In this document: in pieces, positions 8,818-17,333 of the stretch
Layout: every line of letters starts with the position of its first letter
How positions within the stretch are numbered: the first letter of the stretch is position 1
Assembly (NCBI GenBank): GCA_947630535.1
Contig: CANRHZ010000005.1
Span: forward strand, 1 to 64,000
Direction of reading: 5' to 3'
Source: Candidatus Gastranaerophilales bacterium
GTDB taxonomy: Bacteria > Cyanobacteriota > Vampirovibrionia > Gastranaerophilales > Gastranaerophilaceae
DNA length: 64,000 nt
Program-made: the position numbers and the translations under genes
Notes under the pieces: generated by a model
Seen by the model: only the letters and a program-made list of their open reading frames with translations
Databases searched by the model: none
What the model was told of the DNA's origin: nothing

Positions 8818-9336
8818 ATGGCCAGCGTTTCAGACAAAATTAAATCCATTGTAGGATTTTTAACTTCGCCATTTGAAAGTGGCAAGGATGAGGACTTTTT
8901 TGACGGTCTTAATGAAGAATTTGAAACAGGGTATGAAACTGACAGAAATGCAGCATTGGAACCCGCTTTCAAACAAACTTCTCCGATAAGATCCGAAAGA
9001 AAAGTTATTTCAATGCCTCAAAGAGGATTTGATGCCAGAGGATACGAAGTTATTGTTTTTGAACCCAGAGCGTACAATGAATCAATCCAAATTGCTCAAG
9101 CTCTAAAAGAAAGAAAAACAGTTATTTTAAATTTACAACTGTTAGACAGAGAAGAATCTCAAAGAATCGTTGATTTCTTATGCGGTTGCACCCATGCACT
9201 TGACGGCAATCAAAGAAAAATCGGCGATTTTGTTTTTATATTCACACCTAACAATATTAATCTTACCCAAGAAATGGTAAGTTCCAAATTATCACGAGAC
9301 GCACTATGGAACGCACCTCTTCCTCAGAACAACTAA
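8818..9336 (+). CDS. sepF: Cell division protein SepF
   Basis: This protein of 172 residues has a short amphipathic N-terminus (membrane anchor), an acidic linker (residues ~20-60) and the SepF core (about 75-160, KVISMPQRGFDARGYEV...NLQLLDREESQRIVDFLCG). SepF tethers FtsZ filaments to the membrane at the division site. A strong AGGAGG ribosome site precedes the ATG. It is the distal gene of the yggS-sepF pair and is followed by a terminator. Confidence 0.96.
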   Translation: MASVSDKIKSIVGFLTSPFESGKDEDFFDGLNEEFETGYETDRNAALEPAFKQTSPIRSERKVISMPQRGFDARGYEVIVFEPRAYNESIQIAQALKERKTVILNLQLLDREESQRIVDFLCGCTHALDGNQRKIGDFVFIFTPNNINLTQEMVSSKLSRDALWNAPLPQNN

Positions 9337-9378
9337 GGGTATAAATTGGAGTTATAGAGAGTTTATATCTTTAAATAT

Positions 9379-9410
9379 AAAAGCCTTGAATTTATTCAAG
9401 GCTTTTTTTT
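9379..9410. terminator. Terminator between sepF and the YtxH cluster
   Basis: The stem AAAAGCCTTGAA / TTCAAGGCTTTT has a four-base loop and a run of eight Ts on the plus strand. The stem's A-run gives Ts on the minus strand too, so it may serve both converging units. Confidence 0.9.
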
Positions 9411-9426
9411 ATTAATTATTCAATTT

Positions 9427-9693
9427 TTATTGTTGTTCGGATTCTTTTTTATTGATTAAATCCTGAATTTTGGCGATAATTTCTTCACCCTTTTTTTGCA
9501 TTTCGCCAACTACATCATCTGCTTTTGCTTGAATTTCTTTAACGGCACCTTGAGCTTTTTCGTAAGCATCTTTTGCGCCTTGACCAATTTTTTCACGTGT
9601 TTCTTCGCCGGATTGAGGTGCAAGCAAAACTCCGATAACGGCTCCGACTACACCACCTACAATGAAACCTGCAATAAATTTTCCTGCTGACAT
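9427..9693 (-). CDS. YtxH-like small membrane protein
   Basis: This 88-residue protein begins with a glycine-rich membrane segment (FIAGFIVGGVVGAVIGVLLAP), followed by SGEETREKI and a charged, Ala/Lys-rich amphipathic helix. This is the layout of the YtxH/gas-vesicle-like family, which is linked to envelope stress in Bacilli; the biochemical role is unknown. It is the last of three genes (YtxH-DUF948-YtxH), 19 bases after the DUF948 gene. Confidence 0.8.
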   Translation of the reverse strand: MSAGKFIAGFIVGGVVGAVIGVLLAPQSGEETREKIGQGAKDAYEKAQGAVKEIQAKADDVVGEMQKKGEEIIAKIQDLINKKESEQQ

Positions 9694-9712
9694 TTTTATT
9701 TCCTTTCTATAT

Positions 9713-10066
9713 TTATTTCTTAAACATATTAATGCCTGCCTTGAAGCCTTCTATGACTCCCGACATAACACCTTTCAGTTTCCCGCCCAAAACACCTGTA
9801 GCGCCAATAATTCCGTTTAGTGTGCAATTTATTAGCTTTACTCTGTTGTCTGCGGTTTTTACAAGTGAATTAACACCCGATATTGTTTCTTTTAAATCAT
9901 TCACAACCGGCTTTAACTCTCCGTTTACGGTATCCATTGTTTGGTTAACATTGTTTATAAGCTTGTTTGCGCTAAATAACACTTTTGCAAGATACACGGT
10001 TAGAACAATTAAGCAGATTATGCTCACAATTACCAAAACCAAAAGGCTTATTTGCATTGTATCCAT
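9713..10066 (-). CDS. DUF948-type membrane protein
   Basis: This 117-residue protein has one N-terminal transmembrane helix (ISLLVLVIVSIICLIVLTVYL). A long amphipathic region follows, with the repeating pattern V..TM..VN..L..V..L. seen in DUF948 proteins, which often accompany YtxH proteins. It sits between two YtxH-like genes, 12 bases downstream of the first. A joint envelope-associated role is inferred from the conserved neighbourhood. Confidence 0.78.
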   Translation of the reverse strand: MDTMQISLLVLVIVSIICLIVLTVYLAKVLFSANKLINNVNQTMDTVNGELKPVVNDLKETISGVNSLVKTADNRVKLINCTLNGIIGATGVLGGKLKGVMSGVIEGFKAGINMFKK

Positions 10067-10078
10067 TATTGTTTTCTC

Positions 10079-10387
10079 CTACATGTCATAGACATTTGTT
10101 TCTATTTTCTTTGCGTTAGCGAGCTTTTCGGCTTTGATGTTGTCCATAATCTTTTTACATTCAAGTTCCAGCTTGCATTTTGTAGTTTTAATTACGTCCA
10201 TAGCTTGAACTTTAACACGATTGATTTCCGGATGACATTTGCTGACAACTGTCTTGAATGCACAGGCAACATCTTTTCTTGATTCTTCACCCGATTTTGG
10301 GGCAAATAAAACTCCTGCAAGTACTCCGCCTGCTACACCCGCCAAAATACCTATCGCAAAGGCAATTGAACCGGTTTTGTTTGTCAT
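10079..10387 (-). CDS. YtxH-like protein, second paralogue
   Basis: This 102-residue first gene of the cluster shares with the 9427-9693 protein the block GVLAGVLFAPKSGEESRKDV after a Gly/Ala-rich membrane segment. The tail instead carries several Cys and Lys residues (CAFKTVVSKCHPE, KTTKCKLELECKK). GGAGA precedes the ATG. Having two different YtxH paralogues around one DUF948 gene suggests a hetero-oligomeric envelope complex, which is not shown. Confidence 0.75.
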   Translation of the reverse strand: MTNKTGSIAFAIGILAGVAGGVLAGVLFAPKSGEESRKDVACAFKTVVSKCHPEINRVKVQAMDVIKTTKCKLELECKKIMDNIKAEKLANAKKIETNVYDM

Positions 10388-10595
10388 TATCTTCTCCTTA
10401 TTTTAAAGACTTTTTCAGTATATCATTTTTTTTCCCTACTTTAAACCCCCTTATTATACAGGTTTCATTTTTTCTTATAAACCATAATTATTATCCAAAT
10501 TGATATTTAAATAGATTAATTTTTTATGTAGGGGATTTTGTTCAAATTAAAAATACTTTAAAAGGTTTAGTTTAATTATCCTTAAAAACTTTTGC

Positions 10596-10623
10596 TTGTA
10601 AAAAAATATTTTGTTGATATAAT
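10596..10623 (+). promoter_or_regulatory. Promoter of tRNA-Asn
   Basis: A -35 of TTGTAA (10596-10601), a 16-base spacer and TGATATAAT (extended -10, TATAAT at 10618-10623) lie 11 bases ahead of the tRNA. Confidence 0.7.
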
Positions 10624-10634
10624 TATCTTGTTAA

Positions 10635-10706
<72 letters not shown>

Positions 10707-10713
10707 ATTTTTT

Positions 10714-11022
10714 ATTGCTTGTATTTTGTAGTTAATTGAGTAGTTTGATATTTATTATTTTTCCGGTAGTTTCGGAATTGCAGACAGTTTTGGAATTATC
10801 GTCAAAAGTCAGTTATATCAAGCATTTTAACTTGGAAAAATTCACAAGAATTAAAATTCCGGAACTTGTGCAAAATACCACTTTTGCAGACAGTTTTGGA
10901 ATTTTTTGTATTTTCAAACTGTATAAGGGTTTCAGGCATATTTAAAATTTTGCAGACAGTTCAAGAATTTCGGGCAAAATTGATTTATTCTAAAAAGTTG
11001 GTAGTTTAAAATTTTTATTAAA
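10714..11022. repeat. Long direct repeat, copy A
   Basis: About 309 bases that recur at 20606-20929 with scattered substitutions. The repeat starts eight bases after tRNA-Asn. Inside, the motif TTGCAGACAGTTTTGGAATT occurs at 10778 and 10884, with a variant at 10950. Because these fall in different frames, selection is more likely on nucleic acid than on protein. A TTG-started frame of about 69 codons spans it but has no ribosome site. The stretch 10707-11143 otherwise holds only the promoter of the next gene. Confidence 0.9.
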
Positions 11023-11089
11023 CTTTTTTCAAAAATTTTTAAATAATAAAATAGTGTTGTAAAAGTTAAAATTGTTACAAAATTGGACT

Positions 11090-11119
11090 TTGTGAGCAGA
11101 TAATGCTATTGTTTATAAA
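11090..11119 (+). promoter_or_regulatory. Probable promoter of the one-chain RM gene
   Basis: A -35 of TTGTGA (11090-11095), an 18-base spacer and TATAAA (11114-11119) are followed by AAAGGAAGT directly ahead of the ATG at 11144. Confidence 0.55.
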
Positions 11120-11143
11120 TTAGGTTTGTGATACAAAGGAAGT

Positions 11144-14100
11144 ATGAAAGAAGATTACAAGTTACTATTAAAAGTGCTTGGATTTAGTCCGAAAGACGGT
11201 GCTGTTGAGGTATATAGAAAAGAATACAAACAGTATAGTTATACTATTGAAATTGATTTTTCAAAAGAGAAGATTTGTTATGGGAATTTAATCGGTGCTG
11301 ATTGTAGGACTACTCAAAACTTTTCACAAGCTGAAAATTGGGTTGTTTTAGAATGCGTTGATAGACTACTTGAAAAAGGCTATAAACCACAAAATATAAT
11401 ATTAGAAAAGACATGGGCTGCTGGTCATGGTACATCAGGCAGGCTTGATATTTGTGTTACTCGTGATGATGGTTCTGAATACTTGCTTATTGAATGTAAA
11501 ACTTACGGCAAAGAATTTGATAAAGCCGTTGCAAAATTGAATAAAGACGGTGGTCAATTATTCACATACTTTAAATTTAGCAATAAAGCTGATGTTATTA
11601 TGCTTTATACGTCAGAATTGCAAGGAAAAGAATTTGTATATAAAAATGAAATTGTAAAAATCGAAGATGATTATAGAAGCGGCGATGTTAAAGATTTCTA
11701 CGATAAATGGAATAAATTAACAAAAGACAATGGTATTTTTGAAACTTGGGTTGAACCTTATTGTTTTGAAAGCAAAGCATTAGTTAAAAGCCAATTAAAA
11801 CCTATTAACCAAGAGGACTCAAGTTTTATTTTTAACCGTTTTCTTGAAATTTTAAGACATAATGTTGTTTCAGATAAGGGCAATGCTTTTAATAAAATTT
11901 TTACTTTATTTTTATGTAAAGTTTATGACGAAACCTCAAAACAAGATGATGAAGAACTTGATTTTCAGTGGAAAGAAGGCATTGATGACAATATTTCGTT
12001 TCAATTAAGATTGACAGATTTGTATAAAAATGGTATGGAAGTATTTTTATCAAGAAAAGTCAGCGATTTTAACGAAAATGAATTTGAAAATAAATATAAA
12101 AATTTATCTAAAGAAGTAAAAGACGAATTATTAAAAGAAATCAATACATTAAGACTTGAGAAAAATAACGAATTTGCTATTAAAGAGGTTTATGACCACG
12201 ATTCATTTGTTGAAAATGCCAAAATAGTAAAAGAAGTTGTTGAACTTATACAAGGCTATCGTATCAGATATAATAAAAGACAACAGTATTTGTCAGACTT
12301 CTTTGAATTATTATTAACAACAGGTTTAAAGCAAGAAGCAGGGCAGTTTTTTACACCTGTTCCGGTTGCTCAATTTATAATTAAGAGTTTACCGTTAGAA
12401 AAAATTGTTGATGAGAAATTAAAACAAAAAAATGGTGAATTGTTGCCATATATGATAGATTATGCAGCAGGTTCAGGACACTTCATAACAGAATATATGC
12501 ATGAAGTACAAGCGATGATAGATAAAAAATTGCCAAACAAATACATTGAAACGACATCAAAGAAAATCAAAAATTGGCAAAGCGACCCTTATGAATGGGC
12601 AACAGATTATGTTTACGGCATAGAAAAGGATTACAGACTTGTTAAAGTTGGTAAAGTCGGTTGTTATTTACATGGCGACGGTTTAGCAAATGTAATTTTG
12701 AGTGATGGACTTGGAAATTTCGTAAATACAAAGGATTATAAAGACAAGTTACACAAACAAAATGATGATAATTCAAAGGATAATCAACAGTTCGATATAA
12801 TTTTGAGCAATCCGCCGTATTCTGTATTAGCGTTTAGACAAACAACAAGAGATTACTATACAGAAAAAGATTTTGATTTATATGATAAATTAACAGATAA
12901 TTCATCTGAAATTGAATGTTTGTTTGTTGAAAGAACAAAACAACTTCTCAAAGACGGTGGCATCGCAGGTATAATTTTACCGAGTTCAATACTTACAAAC
13001 ACAGGTATATATACAAAAACAAGGGAACTATTGCTTAAATATTTTGAAATAGTCGGAATAACAGAACTTGGTTCAAATACGTTCATGGCGACAGGAACAA
13101 ACACGGTTGTACTGTTTTTACGCAGAAGAAACAATTATGAATGTACTAATCTTGAAAAATGCGTTGATAAGTTTTTTTCCAATCATACAGATGTTACAAT
13201 CAATAGTATTGAAATGCCAATTGCAAAATATATAAATTATGTATGGGAAGGGCTGTCATTTGAAGATTATTTGACTTTGCTAGACAAAAAACCAAATGAT
13301 AAAGTCAAAAATCATGATTTGTTCAAAGAATATTCAAACAAAATAAAATCAGATAAAGATTTTTGGAACAAAATTATAGAACTTGAAAAAGAAAAAATTT
13401 ATTATTTCATTCTTTGTTACGCACAAAAACTTGTAATAGTTAAAACTGGCGAAAAAGAAGCAGAAAAACAATTCTTAGGCTATGAATTTTCTAATCGCAG
13501 AGGTAATGAAGGAATCCATGCTATCCAAAGAAGTAAAACGATAGATGAATGTACAAAATTGTTTGACATAAATTCATTTGATAATCCGCAGAAAGCAAGC
13601 ACTTATATTCATAAAGCATTTGAAAATGATTTTGATTTTGAGATTGATGAAATATTAAAAAATAACATTTCAAGGGTTAATCTACTTGATATGATGACTT
13701 TTGATAGAGTTGATTTTGAAAAAATAATAAATATCAAAATTAAAAAAAAAATTGAAATAGAAAGTAAATATCCGTTAGTTTCATTAAAAAAATTAGAAAA
13801 TGATGGTTTTATAACTTTTTTGAGAGGACAAGGACTATCTAAAGAAAACATTGTTGACAACGGAAAATATAAATGCATTTTGTATGGAGAATTATACACT
13901 AAATATAAAAAAGCAATTATAGATAATATTATAAGTTATACCAATGTAAAAACGAACATATTATCTAAAACAGGAGATGTACTTGTTCCTGCGACCACAA
14001 CTGCAGATGCATTTGGTATTGCTATTGGTCGTGCAGTTTCAGAAGATAATATTCAAATTGGTGCTGATATTAATATAATACGTACAGAAAATAAAATAGT

Positions 14101-14935
14101 GAATGCAAAATATTTAGCAGAATTGTTGTGTAATACATTAAAAGAAACACTTGCCCAATATGCTACAGGTACAAACATTTTACATCTATCTAATGAAAAT
14201 ATTAGAAATTTAAAAATTCCTCTGCCTTCTATGGTTATTCAACAAAAAATTGTTGATGAGATTGAAAAAATAGATAAACAGAATAATATTATTCAAAATA
14301 AAATATTAAAAATTGAAGAAGATAAACATAGTTTTATATATTCTACAATTTTATCAGCAAAGACAAATATAGTACAGTTAAATGACATTGTTGATTTTAA
14401 AAGAGGACCTTTTGGTGGCTCTTTAAAAAAGGAAATTTTTGTTGATGAAGGTTATAAGGTGTATGAACAAAAACACGCAATAAATAATGATTTTACAATT
14501 GGGAATTATTATATAACACCTAATAAGTTTGAAGAAATGAAAGGTTTTGAGTTACTTCCTAATGATATTATTATGAGTTGTTCCGGAACTATTGGGAGAT
14601 TTGCTATATTTCCAGAAAACGCAGAAAAAGGTATTATAAATCAAGCATTATTAAGATTAAGAAAATGTAGTGACAAAATTTCTGATAAATATTTACTATT
14701 GTGCTTGAAAGCAATTTCTGCAAAATTTGAAGAAAATAGTCATGGTGCTGGACTTAAGAATGTTGCTTCTGTTACAATATTAAAAGAAATAAAAGTATAT
14801 TGCCCATCTTTATCAGAGCAACAAAAAATTGTTGTCAAGATAGAAGAACTTGAAAAACAAATTGCAGAGGCACAGAGTATAATTGACAACTCAAAACAAC
14901 AAAAACAAGCAATTTTAGATAAATATTTAAAGTAA
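11144..14935 (+). CDS. Single-chain restriction-modification-specificity enzyme (type IIG/type I-like)
   Basis: This 1263-residue fusion starts with a PD-(D/E)xK nuclease domain (residues ~40-160) showing Asp102 in GTSGRLDI and Glu117/Lys119 in LLIECKTYG. A helical linker (~220-380) leads to an N6-adenine methyltransferase of HsdM type: QEAGQFFTPVPVAQF at 397-411, AdoMet motif DYAAGSGHF at 439-447 and catalytic NPPY at 556-559. Two HsdS-type target recognition units end the chain (about 885-1075 and 1110-1263). Each is followed by a coiled helix (KIVDEIEKIDKQNN, KIVVKIEELEKQIAEAQ), so the site should be bipartite. No helicase motor is seen, so it is not a classical type I HsdR. It would protect the host from foreign DNA by itself. 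Strong RBS; monocistronic. Confidence 0.9.
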   Translation: MKEDYKLLLKVLGFSPKDGAVEVYRKEYKQYSYTIEIDFSKEKICYGNLIGADCRTTQNFSQAENWVVLECVDRLLEKGYKPQNIILEKTWAAGHGTSGRLDICVTRDDGSEYLLIECKTYGKEFDKAVAKLNKDGGQLFTYFKFSNKADVIMLYTSELQGKEFVYKNEIVKIEDDYRSGDVKDFYDKWNKLTKDNGIFETWVEPYCFESKALVKSQLKPINQEDSSFIFNRFLEILRHNVVSDKGNAFNKIFTLFLCKVYDETSKQDDEELDFQWKEGIDDNISFQLRLTDLYKNGMEVFLSRKVSDFNENEFENKYKNLSKEVKDELLKEINTLRLEKNNEFAIKEVYDHDSFVENAKIVKEVVELIQGYRIRYNKRQQYLSDFFELLLTTGLKQEAGQFFTPVPVAQFIIKSLPLEKIVDEKLKQKNGELLPYMIDYAAGSGHFITEYMHEVQAMIDKKLPNKYIETTSKKIKNWQSDPYEWATDYVYGIEKDYRLVKVGKVGCYLHGDGLANVILSDGLGNFVNTKDYKDKLHKQNDDNSKDNQQFDIILSNPPYSVLAFRQTTRDYYTEKDFDLYDKLTDNSSEIECLFVERTKQLLKDGGIAGIILPSSILTNTGIYTKTRELLLKYFEIVGITELGSNTFMATGTNTVVLFLRRRNNYECTNLEKCVDKFFSNHTDVTINSIEMPIAKYINYVWEGLSFEDYLTLLDKKPNDKVKNHDLFKEYSNKIKSDKDFWNKIIELEKEKIYYFILCYAQKLVIVKTGEKEAEKQFLGYEFSNRRGNEGIHAIQRSKTIDECTKLFDINSFDNPQKASTYIHKAFENDFDFEIDEILKNNISRVNLLDMMTFDRVDFEKIINIKIKKKIEIESKYPLVSLKKLENDGFITFLRGQGLSKENIVDNGKYKCILYGELYTKYKKAIIDNIISYTNVKTNILSKTGDVLVPATTTADAFGIAIGRAVSEDNIQIGADINIIRTENKIVNAKYLAELLCNTLKETLAQYATGTNILHLSNENIRNLKIPLPSMVIQQKIVDEIEKIDKQNNIIQNKILKIEEDKHSFIYSTILSAKTNIVQLNDIVDFKRGPFGGSLKKEIFVDEGYKVYEQKHAINNDFTIGNYYITPNKFEEMKGFELLPNDIIMSCSGTIGRFAIFPENAEKGIINQALLRLRKCSDKISDKYLLLCLKAISAKFEENSHGAGLKNVASVTILKEIKVYCPSLSEQQKIVVKIEELEKQIAEAQSIIDNSKQQKQAILDKYLK

Positions 14936-14957
14936 ATTTCAAAATTTATTTTTTATC

Positions 14958-14975
14958 TTGTCTCATGTGAGACAA
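14958..14975. other. Short dyad after the RM gene
   Basis: TTGTCTCA-TG-TGAGACAA forms an 8-bp inverted repeat with almost no loop and no T-run. It may be an operator-like site or mark the end of the module. Nothing else gene-like is seen in 14936-15077. Confidence 0.3.
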
Positions 14976-15077
14976 ATAACATTGAGTTTCAGCGATTGGT
15001 AAAATCGAGATTCTTCATTCAGGGCTTAAATTAGAACCTGTTTTGAAAATTGTCCTGTTTTTATCGCTGAAAACGGG

Positions 15078-15106
15078 TTTACAAAAGGGTTTTAGCACGT
15101 TATAAT
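15078..15106 (+). promoter_or_regulatory. Strong promoter with no gene behind it
   Basis: A -35 of TTTACA (15078-15083), a 17-base spacer and a perfect TATAAT (15101-15106) read into repeat C. No plus-strand gene follows until 15894. The sequence just past the -10 resembles that at about 17294-17325 (…ATAATAAAAA.TAT.G…), so it may be a remnant of a lost gene's leader, or it may make a short RNA. Confidence 0.5.
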
Positions 15107-15127
15107 AAAAATATGACATAGGTAAAT

Positions 15128-15316
15128 TATTTTATAATTTACTGCTAAATATAAGGACTTTCGGTTATTATCTAAATTTCTGAAAGAGAGAGTTCGTTTG
15201 GAACACATATTATTGCACGACTAAAATGCAGTTATATTAAGAAAAAATATATTTTTCCGGTTCAAATCCTTCCTGCGGAGATTGATAAAAAATCCTAAAT
15301 TGACTGACAAAATATA
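15128..15316. repeat. Direct repeat, copy C
   Basis: About 189 bases, recurring at 26968-27156 with substitutions but equal length. It overlaps the 3' end of the recombinase relic. The right half contains a tRNA-Asn-like 3' end (15259-15283). Confidence 0.88.
15259..15283 (+). other. tRNA-Asn 3'-end-like sequence (putative old att site)
   Basis: Twenty-five bases align without gaps to the T-arm and acceptor end of tRNA-Asn (10685-10709) with five mismatches. It ends in the same GGAGATT but reads CTGCGGAG where the tRNA has CTGGGGAG. No other part of a tRNA is present. Integrases often leave such 3'-end copies at island junctions. Confidence 0.55.
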
Positions 15317-15597
15317 TTTTGACTTAAAATATACTGATTTTCAACTATAGTTTGGAATATTGGTTTTAGTTCAATATTTAATTTTTTATCTTTATAGGTT
15401 ATTTTATCTTTTATAATTTCAATAATTCTTCTTTTTTGTGGAGTATTTCCCTTTAAGTAATATTGATAAGCATTATCAGTAAAATCAAGCAGAGAATCGC
15501 TTTGATTATAAAATCTGTTATCCAGTTTATTAATTTCATCTAATTGTATATATAATTTATCTTTTTCAGCTTGCCATTTTGTATATTTAAAGTCCGT
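15295..15597 (-). pseudogene. Serine recombinase relic, C-terminal piece
   Basis: On the minus strand the frame reads YTKWQAEKDKLYIQLDEI...LLDFTDNAYQYYLKGNTPQKRRIIEIIKD..., typical of the coiled and C-terminal part of large serine recombinases. It begins at the point where the piece at 16576-17169 stops (…YNDKCTK). Together they are one gene split by about 1 kb of inserted DNA. The first ~20 codons of the open frame upstream of 15597 belong to the insert. Confidence 0.7.
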
Positions 15598-15768
15598 TTT
15601 GACAGGAAGTTTTGTAACATTAACTTGGCATATATGCCTAATAATACTAACACATAGCAAGTCGGAAGTTGGTTGGGTATGGCAATTTCAAAACGGTCAA
15701 AACGGTCTTTTAATTGTCTGACAAGGAACAAAATTTTATCAAAAGTCCAAGTTTATCCGTAAAATGTA

Positions 15769-15835
15769 AGTTGGGGTTTTTACCCCAACAAATTTTAATG
15801 TAAAATATTAATATGAGTTGGGCAGTAATACCCAA
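15769..15835. other. Two hairpins ahead of the LOG-family gene
   Basis: GTTGGGG-TTTTTA-CCCCAAC (15770-15789) and TTGGG-CAGTAATA-CCCAA (15818-15835) share the same stem sequence. They could be an attenuator-like leader or a structure within the inserted element. There is no T-run, so simple termination is unlikely. Confidence 0.4.
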
Positions 15836-15893
15836 TCTGCATGTTCATATCAAAAAAATTTATTTTCTTGTTTTATTCCAATAGAAAAACGGA

Positions 15894-16562
15894 ATGGTAA
15901 ACTATATGCAAATTTCATTCAGAGCAAATATACCAAAAACTATACCTGAAAAATATTATGCGTCTCAATCAAAGGCCAATACTGTTGCTATTCTTGGCAG
16001 TTCTAAATCAAGTGATGATATTTTAAAATATATGGATATGTGTTCTGATATTACAAAAGCAATTATTTTATCTGGAAAAAATATAGTACATGGATGTGGA
16101 AATTCCGGAATAATGGGTAGTGCATATAAAGCAGGTCAAAAGTATTCAAAAAGAGATGAGCAAAATAAACCTTTGCAGAATTTGGCAATTATAGCAAATC
16201 CCCTATGGGGAGATGAGGATTTGGAAAATTGCATACCCTTAACAACAACTAATAGCGAAGCTGAAAGAATTGAAAAATTTGCTGATGTTGCAAATACTAT
16301 TGTTGTTTTTCCGGGTAGTGTCTCTACCATTCAAGAAGCAGCAACACTAATTGCTAAAAATTATTATGGGAAACCCGAAAGTAAAAAACAGGTAATTTTG
16401 ATCGGAAAAGAATTTTTTAAAGGACTTACAACTCAATATGAAAAATTATATAAAGCCGGACTTATAAAATGTCCGCCTGAAAGTTTATATAGAATTGTTG
16501 ACAACGAGTCCGATTTATTAAATTTAATTGAAGAAAGCCAAGCTGCTGAATACTCAAACTAA
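15894..16562 (+). CDS. LOG/lysine-decarboxylase-like Rossmann protein
   Basis: This 222-residue protein of the LOG/YvdD/TIGR00730-like superfamily has members that act as nucleoside 5'-monophosphate phosphoribohydrolases or bind nucleotides. Residues ~29-75 begin a Rossmann fold (VAILGSSKSSDD...IVHGCGNSGIMGSA). The usual PGGxGTxxE motif is changed to PGSVSTIQEA, so catalysis is uncertain. The N-terminus MQISFRANIPK from an alternative ATG at 15906 looks like lineage-specific proteins; the start is ambiguous because neither ATG has a good ribosome site. The gene lies in DNA inserted into the recombinase relic. Confidence 0.7.
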   Translation: MVNYMQISFRANIPKTIPEKYYASQSKANTVAILGSSKSSDDILKYMDMCSDITKAIILSGKNIVHGCGNSGIMGSAYKAGQKYSKRDEQNKPLQNLAIIANPLWGDEDLENCIPLTTTNSEAERIEKFADVANTIVVFPGSVSTIQEAATLIAKNYYGKPESKKQVILIGKEFFKGLTTQYEKLYKAGLIKCPPESLYRIVDNESDLLNLIEESQAAEYSN

Positions 16563-16593
16563 GTAATTCAAATAATCAAACCAAGTGTCTTTT
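16563..16593. repeat. 31-bp border motif, copy 1
   Basis: GTAATTCAAAT.ATCAAACC and the following AAGTGTCTTTT recur at 31046-31076 with one mismatch. It marks the right edge of the DNA that split the recombinase: the recombinase frame runs into it and stops. TTTTGTATATTT at the left junction and TTTTGGTACATTT at the right junction look like a diverged target duplication. Confidence 0.6.
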
Positions 16594-17169
16594 GGTACAT
16601 TTATCATTATAGCTTTTGTATTGTTCTTGGTTTATATTACCATCAAGTTTTTCTTTAAAAAGATTTTCAATGCGTTTTTCTAAGATTGTTATTTGTTTTT
16701 GAATTTTAGACTTAACCTCTTTTGAATAACCGCTTTTTTTATAATGTAATTCTTTTAATTTATCCGTAATGTTTTTTCTAATTTCTAAAGGTATTATAAT
16801 GAGTTTTAAAACACTTGATACAGCTTTATCGATATCGGTTTCATTTATATAATCTCTTTTACAATCTCCGCCTTTGTTGCCGGTACAATGGTAATAAATA
16901 TACTTACCTTTCTTTAATTCCGTTGTTAAAAGATAGCCGCATCGTTCACATCTGATTAAACCAGTATATGTAAAATCAATATTATGTTTTTTTGTTTTAT
17001 TTGGGTCAATTAGTCTGTCTTGAACTCTATAAAACAATTCCTTACTTATAATTGGTGTATGTTTGGCATTTTCATACACTTTGCCTTCAAATTTAAAGGC
17101 TCCTGTGTAAAAAATATTCTTTAACATGTATTCAATGCTTGGCTTTGGAATTTTTATTGTCGTTAAAGT
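16576..17169 (-). pseudogene. Serine recombinase relic, central piece
   Basis: The frame carries the recombinase-domain signature (KIPKPSIEYMLKNIFYTGAFKFEGKVYENAKHTPIISKELFYRVQDRL) and then a zinc ribbon (GLIRCERCGYLLTTEL...YYHCTGN...C). A coiled coil starts next and is cut off at YNDKCTK. The N-terminal catalytic resolvase domain is absent: in-frame stops lie upstream of 17169. This relic of a large serine integrase is the only integrase remnant seen in the island. It can no longer work. Confidence 0.8.
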
Positions 17170-17333
17170 TTAAATCTGCTCCTGAATTTTTATTTTACCA
17201 AATTTTCTAAAATACCCATATCAGGACATTATCGCTATTCTTAAAATTGTAAATTTTTGTTAAAATTTGCCTTCTTTTTACTTGAAATTTTATAGCGTAA
17301 TAATAAAAACTATAGGGTATAGGAAACATATGG

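Noticed and set aside
10736-10945. Small plus-strand frame in repeat A (and its partner at 20628-20852)
   Set aside because: TTG start, no ribosome site, and the repeated 20-mers lie in different frames; changes between copies include about as many replacing as silent ones. Kept only as a remark in the repeat finding.
15259-15283. A complete second tRNA-Asn gene
   Set aside because: Only the T-arm/acceptor 3' end is present; no D-arm or anticodon arm lies upstream.
15540-15731. Minus-strand frame of 63 codons
   Set aside because: It overlaps the recombinase relic in another frame and has no family resemblance or ribosome site.
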